DNA from: Saccoglossus kowalevskii
Lineage: Eukaryota > Hemichordata > Enteropneusta > Harrimaniidae
Length of the DNA: 46,900 bases
Direction: 5' to 3'
Assembly: GCF_000003605.2 (NCBI RefSeq)
Contig: NW_003115972.1
Span: forward strand, 90,813 to 137,712
The notes under the pieces are model-generated. The model did not search any database, was not told the origin of the DNA, and saw nothing but the letters and a program-made list of their open reading frames with translations. The position numbers and the translations under genes are program-made. Position 1 is the stretch's first letter, and each line of letters begins with the position of its first letter. Shown piece by piece: positions 1 to 10,520 of this stretch.

Positions 1-1084
1 TTAGCGTTGACAGGGTAAAATATTATCCTCAGTGCTGTGATTTGCCCGGACGCCTGCCTGATTATCACTGAGAATATTATTTGTATCAAGCCATTTGACT
101 ATTCTTTAGTTAATAATAATTGTAAAAATCTTACCAAAACAACTCAATAGGAAAATGTCACGGTAATTAGCGAGGTCGTGTATGCTACCTTTCTTAAAAA
201 TTGGACAAATCAGTAATCAAATCTTGATTACAATTTTGAATAACTAATTTCTAAAGCCATCAAATCCGAGTTATTTTTTTTTTTCATTTTTAATTTCTTT
301 ATTGCAGCTGTCACTTCCTCCGTACGAATCTCCATATCAAGTTGTACAGTATCAATATAATCTTGTGAGTCGTGTATTATCATGAGTGGGAATTTCAGAG
401 CCCACTGTCTCGGAAACTGGTGCTTTACTCAAACGCTCAAAATAATTAAACTAATCTGTGTTCGAAATATATGTATGTATATAAAAATCAAATCCCAAAT
501 TATTCTTCCTTGTCATCGCTTCAAATAACGTGATACTGTTGTATTTTCATTTTTGCTGGAAGTTTCCCGATGGATGTAGCAGTATCTGTACTGGTTTCAA
601 CTCTTCAAAATATTACAATACAAGAAGCTGAGTGTACTCTAACTAAGCGTGTTCATAATAATATGTATTAGAAACGCCACGAGCAAGTGTAGGTTTTAGT
701 GAAAATCTCGTAAATGGACTAGCCAAAACTACGGCTGTATTATTTTAAACACAAACAGTCATCATCAGTGTATTTTGTATATGTGGTTTAAAGGAAATGC
801 CAGTACATTTATTAATCTTGTTACGCGTTTAGTGTTATGTACTCGTCAGTGCCTCGGTCATTCGAATAGAGTCACGTGACAGTTTAGCATAGAAAAAAAT
901 AAATGATTAATTTGATAATTGTTGTATAATAATTTCTCTTTTTTAGCTCCGCTTACGACTTTGTCGATCGGTGCTTATCATATAAGTGATTGTCCGTCAT
1001 CGTTCGTGTCAACTCTTTTATTTTCAACTTATTCTTGAAAACTACAATTCTTATTGCTTTGATTCTTGGTGTCGTGTATATTGA
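1..1084. other. AT-rich DNA, nothing recognised
   Basis: No open frame of useful length, RNA gene or repeat family is recognisable here. The stretch is AT-rich with short poly-T runs. Around 1028-1084 it carries a partial third copy of the 155-bp unit that is duplicated immediately downstream. Confidence 0.5.
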
Positions 1085-1375
1085 GCAGACCTCTCTTAGA
1101 TTTTTTTATTTCGTGTTGACATCCTTAATTCTCCAATGTTGATGAATATTTTTGTCATTTTTGGTAAAAGTGATATTTTTGACTTGTTGAAAACCGCAGG
1201 TCTGATTGCTTTGATATTATATATATATAGGTACTACATGTATACCTCTCTTAGATAGATTAATTCATTTCGTGACGATATCTTTAATTCTCAAATTTTG
1301 ATGAATATTTTCGGTAAAAATTAATATTTTTTAATTCTTGTTGAAAACCAAAGTCCGATTACTTTGATATTATAC
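1085..1375. repeat. 155-bp imperfect tandem duplication
   Basis: The motif CCTCTCTTAGAT occurs at 1090 and again at 1245. Each copy continues through a shared 'gatgaatattttt' stretch, a 'ttgttgaaaacc' stretch and 'gattRctttgatattata'. A shortened relative of the last part (ttgaaaactacaattcttattgctttgat) precedes the first copy, so about 2.4 copies are present. The copies differ by many substitutions and small indels, so the duplication is not recent. No coding potential is seen. Confidence 0.75.
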
Positions 1376-1526
1376 GTATTGTTCATTTTCTAATGAAATA
1401 TTCAGTTCTTTAATTGAAATGTGCATTGCTAACAGCGGAGCGGAGCCGACAATACGTGATATTGAATAGCATACATTAAAGTGATTGTTGTTATTTAAGT
1501 TTAATGAGTGAATCTACGTTATTTTG
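1376..1526. other. unique AT-rich spacer before minisatellite
   Basis: A short spacer between the 155-bp duplication and the 31-bp array. It contains a small GC-richer patch (gcggagcggagccgac at about 1434-1450). Nothing else is recognised. Confidence 0.4.
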
Positions 1527-4500
1527 AACGTGGTCCTTCGCTCATATTTATATAATCAACGTGGTCCTTCGCTCATATTAATCACGTAATTGTGGTCCTC
1601 GCTCATATTTATAATATCAACGTGGTCCTTCGCTCATATTTATCACGTAATCAAGGTCCTTCGCTCATATTTATAATATAAACGTGGCCCTTCGCTAATA
1701 TTTATAAGATAAACGTGATTCTTCGCTCATATTTATCACGTAATCAAGGTCCTTCGCTCTTATTTATAATATAAACGTGGTCCTTCGCTCATATTTATAA
1801 TATTAACGTGGTCCTTCGCTCATATTTATAATATAAACGTGGTCCTTCGCTCATGTGTATAATATAAACGTGGTCCTTCGCTCATGTTTGTCACGTAATC
1901 ACGGCCCTTCGCTCATATTTATAATATAAACGTGGTCCTTCGCTCATATTTATAATATAAACGTGGTCCTTCGCTCATATGTATAATATAAACGTGGTCC
2001 TTCGCTCATATTTGTCACGTAATCACGGTCCTTCACTCATATTTATAATATAAACGTGGTCCTTCGCTCATATTTATAATATAAACGTGGTCCTTCGCTC
2101 TTATTTATATTATAAACGTGGTCCTTCGCTCATATTTATCACATAATCACGGTCCTTTGCGCATATTTATAATATAAACGTGGTCCTTCGCTCATATTTA
2201 TAATATAAACGTGGTCCTTCGCTCATATTTATAATACAAACGTGGCCCGTCGCTCATAATTATAATATAAACATGGTCCTTCGTTCATATTTATAACGTA
2301 TTCATGGTCCTTCGCTCATATTTATCACTACTCATGGTCATTCGCTAATATTTATCACGTAATCATGGTCCTTCGCTCATATTTATAATATAAACGTGGT
2401 CCTTCGCTCATATGTATAATATAAACGTGGTCCTTCGCTCATATTTGTCACGTAATCACGGTCCTTCGCTCATATTTATAATGTAATCGTGGTCCTTCGC
2501 TAATATTAGCCACGTAATCACGGTCATTCTCTCATATTTACAATAAAAACGTGGTCCTTCGCTCTTATTTATATTATAAACGTGGTCCTTCGCTCATATT
2601 TATCACGTAATCACGGTCCTTCGCTCATATTTACAATAAAAACGTGGTTCTTCGCTCTTATTTATATTATAAACGTGGTCCTTCGCTCATATTTATAATA
2701 TAAACGTGGTCCTTCGCTCTTATTTATATTATAAACGTGGTCCTTCGCTCATATTTATAATACAAACGTGGCCTGTCGCTCATATTTATAATATAAACAT
2801 GGTGCTTCGTTCATATTTATAACGTAATCATGGTCCTTCGCTAATATTTATCACGTAATCACGGTCATTCGCTCATATATACAATAAAAACGTGGTCCTT
2901 CGCTCTTATTTATATTATAAACGTGGTCCTTCGCTCATATTTGTCACGTAATCACGGTCCTTCGCTCATATTTATAATATAAACGTGGTCCTTCGCTCAC
3001 ATGTATAATATAAACGTGGTCCTTTGCTCATATTTGTCACGTAATCACGGCCCTTCGCTCATATTTATAATATAATCGTGGTCCTTCGCTCATATTAGCC
3101 ACGTAATCACGGTCATTCGCTCATATTTACAATAAAAACGTGGTCCTTCGCTATTATTTATATTATGAACGTGGTCCTTCGCTCATATTTGTCACGTAAT
3201 CACAGTCCTTCGCTCATATTTATAATATAAACGTGGTCCTTCGCTCATATTTATAATACAAACGTGGCCCGTCGCTCATATTTATAATATAAACGTGGTC
3301 CTTCACTCATATTTATGATATAAACGTGGTCCTTCGCTCTGATTTATAATATAAACGTGGTCCTTCGGTCATATTCATAATATTAACGTGGTCCTTCGCT
3401 CATATTTATAATATAAACGTGGTCCTTCGCTCATATTTGTCACGTAATCACGGTCCTTCGCTCATATTTATAATATAATCATGGTCCCTCGCTCATATTA
3501 GCCACGTAATCACGGTCATTCGCTCATATTTACAATAAAAACGTGGTCCGTCGCTATTATTTATATTATAAACGTGGTCCTTTGCTCATATTTGTCACGT
3601 AATCACGGTCCTTCGCTCATATTTATAATATAAACGTGGTCCTTCGCTCATATTTACAATACAAACGTGGCCCGTCGCTCATATTTATAATATAAACGTG
3701 GTGCTTCACTCATATTTATAATATAAACGTGGTCCTTCGCTCTGATTTATAATATAAACGTGGTCCTTCGCTCATATTTATAATATTAACGTGGTCCTTC
3801 GCTCATATTTATAATATAAACGTGGTCATTCGCTCAAATGTATAATATAAACGTGGTCCTTCGCTCATATTTGTTACGAAATCACGGTCCTTCGCTCATA
3901 TTTATAATATAAACGTGGTCCTTCGCTCATATGTATAATATAAACGTGGTCCTTCGCTCATATTTGTCACGTAATCACGGTCCTTCGCTCATATTTATAA
4001 TATAATCGTGGTCCTTCGCTCATTTTAGCCACGTAATCACGGTCATTCGCTCATATTTACAATAAAAACGTGGTCCTTCGCTATTATTTATATTATACAC
4101 GTGGTCCTTCGCTCATATTTGTCACGTAATCACGGTCCTTCTCTCATATTTATAATATAAACGTGGTCCTTCGCTAATATGTATAATACAAACGTGGCCC
4201 GTCGCTCATATTTATAATATAAACATGGTCCTTCGTTCATATTTATAACGTACTTATGGTCCTTCCCTCATATTTATCACTACTCATGGTCCTTCGCTAA
4301 TATTTATCACGTAATCATGGTCCTTCGCTCATATTTATAATATAAACGGGTCCTTCGCTCATATGTATAATATAAACGTGGTCCTTCGCACATATTTGTC
4401 ACGTAATCACGGTCCTTCGCTCATATTTATAATATAATCGTGGTCATTCGCTCATATTAGCCACGTAATCACGGTCATTCTCTCATATTTATAATAAAAA

Positions 4501-4990
4501 CGAGGTCCTTCGCTCATATTTATAATAAAAACGAGGTCCTTCGCTCATATTTATAATATAAACGTGGTCCTTCGCTCATATTTATAATAAAAACGAGGTT
4601 CTTCGCTCATATTTATAATATAAACGTGGTCCTTCGCTCATATTTATAATAAAAACGTGGTCCTTCGCTCATATTTATAATAAAAACGAGGTCCTTCGCT
4701 CATATTTATAATAAAAACGAGGTCCTTCGCTCATATTTATAATATACACGTGGTCCTTCGCTCATATTTATAATAAAAACGAGGTCCTTCGCTCATATTT
4801 ATAATAAAAACGAGGTCCTTCGCTCATATTTATAATATAAACGTGGTCCTTCGCTCATATTTATAATAAAAACGAGGTCCTTCGCTCATATTTATAATAA
4901 AAACGAGGTCCTTCGCTCATATTTACAATAAAAACGTGGTCCTTCGCTCATATTTATAATATAATTGTGATCCTTCGCTTTTATATTTTT
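1527..4990. repeat. 31-bp minisatellite array, about 110 units, with higher-order structure
   Basis: The array is built on the core GGTCCTTCGCTCATATT followed by a variable 14-nt linker. Spacing of the core is 31 bp almost throughout. Linker classes include TATAATATAAACGT, TGTCACGTAATCAC, TAGCCACGTAATCAC, TACAATAAAAACGT and TATAATAAAAACGA. Units are ordered rather than random. A 13-unit block of 403 bp recurs (the same linker series starts near 3041 and 3444), and the last part runs as a 3-unit, 93-bp repeat (4682, 4775, 4868). Because 31 is not a multiple of 3 and stops are frequent, the array is not coding. It is a minisatellite or satellite; any chromosomal role is unknown. Confidence 0.97.
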
Positions 4991-6309
4991 CATGTAATGT
5001 ATTTATCAAGGTATTTTTGTAAATTTTTCGCTACTGCATAATTTGTGAACAAATGCAACGTATAACAACGTTATTTGTATCAGGTTTTATAGTCATTACA
5101 CCCGTTTAAGTCCTTCGGTCCTTCGGTTAGGTCCTTCGGTCCTTCGCGGTCCTTCGTTTTAGTGAGTACCCGTAAAATCCCCGTCGAAACATCGATACGA
5201 CTCAAAGATAATGCAATTCCTGGCTTATTTTGTTTGTGTATGTCACGGATACGTGAAATTAAGTTCAAAACAGCAGCAGCAAACACATCATTTACGGTCA
5301 TGCTAGAATTCACAATATATTTCAACAACGCGTAGTGATTTCAATAGAAATAGAGGTTATAGAGGGTCGTAATGCGCTCCATGAAAATAGACCAGCTGGG
5401 TTCTCAATTTATACTACAAAAAACGCAAACTATGTGAATTCATGTGATCAATATATAATTCTGTAATATTTTCTCTTACCATTAATATGGATTGTTTACA
5501 CCTTCGTTGAGTAAATATTATACAATTATAATTTTATTGTGTTTACATTAATTTATCATTGTAGAACTTTTTCACCATCATTGAGTAATGAAAATGCATA
5601 CTATCTACATTTAATTCTTCCATATTTATTTTCGTTATCCCCTATGAGAGAGCTGCTAAACAAAATGCCTTCAATTTTGCTATGATGATAGGAGATAATA
5701 TGAGCTAGCAGACTTTCAAAATTGTGATTGGTCACTTTTTTCGGCGGCTATCCTTATTTGAAATGATCAATTTCAGGGGTCTGAACTAGGAGATTTTTTT
5801 ATCATGGGGGAAAAAACTAGAAGTTGCAGAGCTGTGAACAAGGATGAATAAGTATTTTTGGCCGCGTTTGACACAATGTTCGGTTGTGACTACAACTATA
5901 TTATACATTCTACAGATGTAGAATATCGCTATAGTTTTCGGTGTACGAGTGTATTATACAATCACAGCTTTGAGAACGAGGATGCACTCGTTCAACCGAG
6001 TTATTTGTAGGCGCAAACAAATAAAAAAATAAAATTGAAGGTGATCCAACCACTGGTAGTTTAATAATTTGATTGACTGAAAGTTTTACACAGTTTGGTT
6101 TTATAACAACAAAGAACTGATTCTGATTAGCTAACAGAAACAAATATTGTATTGGAAAGAAGTTTTGAATTAATTAATCTAATCCCAGACCAATGTCTAA
6201 ATGACATAAAGTTTATGTCTGCCAATTAATCATGTTTTGTTGATACAATACAATAACGTAATACAATTACATACAAATATGCTATGTACCCTGAAATAAT
6301 GTCTTGTAA
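4991..6309. other. AT-rich intergenic DNA with a 9-bp echo of the array core
   Basis: Apart from five copies of the 9-mer GGTCCTTCG at 5110-5156, nothing is recognised. An 82-codon minus-strand open frame (5080-5328) reads through that motif as a repeated EGPKDL peptide. It matches no family I know and is probably fortuitous. The rest is AT-rich DNA without long open frames. Confidence 0.5.
5110..5156. repeat. GGTCCTTCG micro-repeat, five copies
   Basis: Five occurrences of (G)GTCCTTCG lie in 47 bp, about 120 bp beyond the 31-bp array. The 9-mer is the start of the array core, here without the rest of the unit. It is probably an outlying fragment of the array or a seed sequence that slipped separately. 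Confidence 0.8.
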
Positions 6310-8485
6310 AAATTACCAAATAAGTATACATTATATAATTTATTCAAATTATTATCGTTTTCAATCACGTTTGTTGCATATTTGTTACAATTGTGTATAA
6401 TTCAAACACACAAATGATATGGCGTTCATTTTGAAGATTCAATAATGTGTGCCAGAGATTTTTGTAAATATGTCATAAAAATAAGAAACTGTGAGCGTTT
6501 GAACGTTGGCAGCATTGTTCCTAAATTTGTGTATATAATTCTCAAATAATTCTGTGACAAACATGTTATATGGTCCATGTAGAACAACATTCTTTTACGT
6601 AAGCATGTGAGCTAATTGTTGTCACATGACGATATAAAATAGTCTTTTTAAAAATGTTTTATTCCAGCTGGTCATCTGTGATTTGATTATGATGAGTCGT
6701 TCTTATGTAAACAGTGAAGTGGTTGAAAATGTGTTCATTCAATCAAGTAATTCTGATATTTCAACACAATATCTTAGTTATGTTAGAAAGATTTAATTCA
6801 CACTGCATATTATTTAATACACACAATATCGCACATATTCACATAAAACTGTTTTATTACCAAATTCAAGGAGGCCGACTGGTGACCATTTTACTGTCAA
6901 ATATGCATACAAATCAAGCATACTTGTCCAACTAAAATAGAATCTTAGTTATAGATATGAACATATTTTGTTTTGATTTTGTACACTGTAATGCTCGCGA
7001 TATGACCTTTATGTACGTAACTGTGCTTGGAAACAAAATGACTAACTGCTGGACATATTCTTAACTAATGTTGTTCTTTGCCATATCTCTGACAATGACA
7101 TGCATTGACTGAATTGATGTTTTAAACTTCACTTATATATGACACATTACTAGTCAATTAAGATGGCCGACATTTTGTGTAAAAAATGTATGGAGATTTT
7201 AATTATATTGAATATTTTGCACATATAAAGTAATAATAATATGTAAACGAAATCTACATTACAAGTATTACCATATGTTGACAGGAGCCGTCTTTTGGGA
7301 TGCTCGCTCTTATTTGAATAAAACATTCTAAATATACATCATTGACGCCGTACAGCAATTTAATGATAACGGACTCATAACTATGGTAAAAAATGCACAA
7401 AAATCAAACTAGTGTGGAACAGAATATCAGGCATTGTTCTTGGTACACGAATTAAATCGGACACACGACTAAACTACTTACCAGTTGTGCATGTACTGCA
7501 ACAAAAAGGCTGTGATGATTAACAGTTCTCTGTCTGTTATTTATTCAAAATTACCATATGTTTTAAAAAGCCAAGGAAAACATCGAAGATATTGCATAAT
7601 CATAAGAATTCCCATGAACAATTTGTATTACATAAAAATGCGTTCTGCTGCATCTGGTTTTAGTAAAGACCTTAGAAAACAGGGATGTATAACATACATT
7701 CAAATGTAGGTAACCCCTCCATGTAATACTTTAATTCGTTATATTCCCCTACCCAATTCACACCTGAGGGTGGCGGATTACAAAGTCATTTCTGTTGCAT
7801 CTTTATCTGTTCCATCAAACGACCAAACATGGGTTCTAGATTGTGATTAGGAATATATTACAATTACAATTTATCCAAACTGAATAGTTCTTACCATAGT
7901 ATCCATATAAGTAAAACTATTTATGAAATGGTAAGTGTTTTTGTTTGACTGTGAAAACATATCCATTATAAGTTATGTGACACGTCTTTCTAGTTTTATT
8001 ATAGCATCATTGACATATGTTCTAACAATATCACAAATAAATAAATATAGCACTATAATTAAACATTAGCATTAAACATCTAAACATTAGCATTAAATGC
8101 TTAAACGTCCTTAGAATCAAGTTGTAATAGACGGTGAAACTCAAATCTCAAAGTGCTTGTAAAAAGAAATTTTTGTTTTACCGGAAATATACCAATATGT
8201 TATATGTTTTAGGTAATAACTCAGCTTTTTAACTTTTTTAATTTATTGAAACTATGATCACCATATTTATTAATGATAAAAGTACATACCTTATATATGC
8301 TTATCACGATGAGTCACGATTTTTGCCCGACCCTGAAAACCTGAATTTACTAAATCATGATGTACATTATACGATAATATGGCATAGGAACAATAGAACA
8401 TCATTATAATATTTGCAAATTGCTAATATACTCGTAACAAGCTGAACACAGTTGCATTAATAATTCTCATAATCTAATGTTTTAG
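6310..8485 (+). repeat. block A1 upstream flank (paralogous to 14978-15902)
   Basis: Segments of this region align with the DNA upstream of sulfotransferase copy 2. Examples are the 'gcagcattgttcctaaat' stretch near 6510 and near 15101, the 'gttttattccagctggt' stretch near 6656 and 15243, and 'gctcgtaacaag..gaacac' before exon 1. A1 holds over 1 kb that A2 lacks, roughly 6950-8340. Identity is visibly lower than in the exons. No coding region is supported in it. Confidence 0.6.
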
Positions 8486-8527
8486 GTGTTTATTGAGACA
8501 ACATAGGATACAAATCTGTGTTATAAG

Positions 8528-9899
8528 ATGAGAAATACGTCGTACATTAAATGCTTTCCACCTGACGGTAAGTTGGTATTATTTTGAATTTAGCGAAATT
8601 CACAAACTAACACTTAAGATACTGGCAGTTGAAGTTGAATAAGTTGACGTCATGTACACAATCTCAATTGAAATCAATAAATAATGCTTTATGTGTGGCT
8701 GCTTAGTATGTGTGAACTGACGGAGGACTTAGAATGAATTATGTGACCTAATTAAGGCAGTACTTGCACAAGAATTACTGTGTCGATTAATTAAATTACA
8801 CTGGAACAATGGACAATACGAGATATATTCGCAAACCTATACAGAATTAAATATGAAAAACACATTTACAAGGTTTAATCAGCACATAATTCCATCTAGT
8901 TGTTTAAATGAGATTGATTGAGGTTTGTTACACCTTCTTCAGTGCCGTTATAAGGAGCTCTGCGTTAGTGACTGGCCTGATGGTAGAGAGAAAGAGAGAA
9001 AAAGATTGTATTATATATACTATTGAGGGGCTATTGATTCCAGTTAAACGACACATGGACAGCCTAGATATGAGGTCAATACCAAATGCATTATTTGAAA
9101 CTGTACATGATGCATATAATATAGTAGCGCTGACAATCATAATGTAATAGTGTAGGGTAATGTACTTTCCAGTCATTTTCTTTTACTCTTGTGGCCTTAA
9201 AGTATAATATAACACTTAACTGATTTTTTTCCTATAGATACCTACCTCGTTACTACTTATTGCAACTATTGTAACATGGTATAGCAGATTCGCGAGCAAC
9301 CTTATGCCATTTAGTGTGTTACGTGATAGTGGAAGGTACACCACAAACCCGTCACCATCAACATGCCAACTAGCAGAGAATATCGTCTTTATAAAAACTC
9401 ATAAAACAGGAAGTACTTCACTTCATTGTATCTTGTGTCGCTACGGATATGCAAATAATCTATCATTCGTTTTTTCCACGCTTAATACAGGGAACGGACA
9501 TATACGAAAGATACATATCAATGAGTCAGTAATTTTGCCACCGCTTGGTGGCGCTGTTAATTCATCATTCAAATACCATATCCTTACTAGTCATGTGTCG
9601 TACAAGCGAGAAACAATAAACTCATTTATGGAGGACAACCCAATTTATGTGACTATTTTAAGGGAGCCTGCCACGCACGTAGAGTAACATATGAACTTTT
9701 TCAAGCACAGAAAACAAGTAATGGCGTCTATGCAATCATTCATTAAAACCCACGTATCTCTATAAATGCGACGGGCAAAAATATTCAGTTGAGAGAATTT
9801 GGATTATCCTTGCAATCAACACTAAATAAAACTATTGTGAATGAAACCATTATAAGACTGGACAAAGAATTCGACCTAGTTCTTATACTTGATTACTGG
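8528..9899 (+). pseudogene. galactose-3-O-sulfotransferase-like pseudogene, copy 1
   Basis: A decayed Gal3ST-family gene. The first coding exon is 8528-8567 (preceded by a TTTTAG acceptor at 8485) and ends at a GTAAGT donor. The intron ends at TATAG (9237), and the last exon runs from 9238. The 5'-phosphosulfate loop FIKTHKTGSTS is intact near 9389-9421, and the second PAPS-binding strand YVTILREPA lies near 9646-9675. There are four lesions. Exon 1 has one extra C and is 40 nt, so it is out of phase with exon 2. TCA to TAA creates a stop at 9685-9687. One base is missing from an A/C run near 9748. After about 9897 the sequence jumps into DNA that lies about 1 kb downstream of the gene in copy 2. 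The C-terminal third is absent. It is almost certainly non-functional and is nearest in sequence to copy 2. Confidence 0.9.
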
Positions 9900-10520
9900 T
9901 GACATTAAATGTTTATTATATTATAGTAGTATCAATAACAGTAGATTTTATGACGTCATTGCAGCAGTATTATGAAGTGAAAAGTTACAAATAGCCTCAT
10001 GCAAGATTTGAACCCCGGTCATAATGGCCAGACGTGTAGTCTCCGTGGTCCAGTGGTTATAGCCTGTTTGTATTACATTACGAGGGTAGTTTTACTTGAA
10101 TAGTTATTCTGAAAGCTTTTATTTTCCAAATTCCAAAGGCTAATGCAATCAAATATCAAAATGGTACAGAAACTGATGAACAATACATTGTCGTCAACAA
10201 CAAGTAATATCTGGTTTACCTGCTCTACTAATCACACAATTGAGGCACGTATTGCAGTGTCGTTAACTTCACATACGATACCTAACTATTCATATGCAAA
10301 TACACTTATATCAATAGTACAACGCGCACCTGCAGTGAATTCCAATGCATATAATCCACTACACCACGGGTTAAATATTCGTCAATATATTAAATAAATA
10401 TATTGCTAAATATTTATTGTAATTAATTAGTCAAAGAAAAATGCAATACACATAATAGATGATTTTAAACAGCTTCAACAAAAGATTCACATCGATGTGA
10501 CTCTATTAAAGTAAGGTAAG
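9900..10520 (+). repeat. block A1 3' flank, joined to copy 1 by deletion
   Basis: 9899-9975 matches the copy 2 flank at about 18613-18685. 10090-10520 matches about 21895-22320 closely, over 90% by eye between 10200 and 10390. Between the two lies a tRNA-like fragment (9985-10070). Open frames of 84 codons (10143-10397) and 72 codons (21969-22187) overlap in the conserved part. Differences between them are about as often amino-acid-changing as silent, so coding status is not supported. Confidence 0.65.
9985..10070. mobile_element. tRNA-like SINE fragments in opposed orientation
   Basis: On the plus strand CCGTGGTCCAGTGGTTATAG (about 10041-10060) resembles a tRNA D-arm and pol III A box. On the minus strand GACCGGGGTTCAAATC (about 10006-10021) resembles a T-arm and B box. 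The two halves point in opposite directions and the T-stem does not pair well, so this is not a tRNA gene. Two truncated SINEs back to back, or one inverted SINE, would explain it. Confidence 0.35.

Noticed and set aside
1527-4990. The 31-bp array as a CRISPR-type array
   Set aside because: Repeat and spacer are not distinct, the linkers fall in a few recurring classes, and the DNA is clearly eukaryotic.
5080-5328. 82-codon minus-strand frame with EGPKDL repeat as a gene
   Set aside because: No recognisable domain. Its end is made of the 9-bp micro-repeat, which stays open because 9 is a multiple of 3.
8908-9176. Frames on both strands inside the copy 1 intron
   Set aside because: They lie between a good donor and acceptor, and the paralogous introns of copies 2 and 3 do not preserve them.
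10006-10062. A tRNA gene
   Set aside because: The D-arm-like and T-arm-like parts are on opposite strands and no cloverleaf can form.
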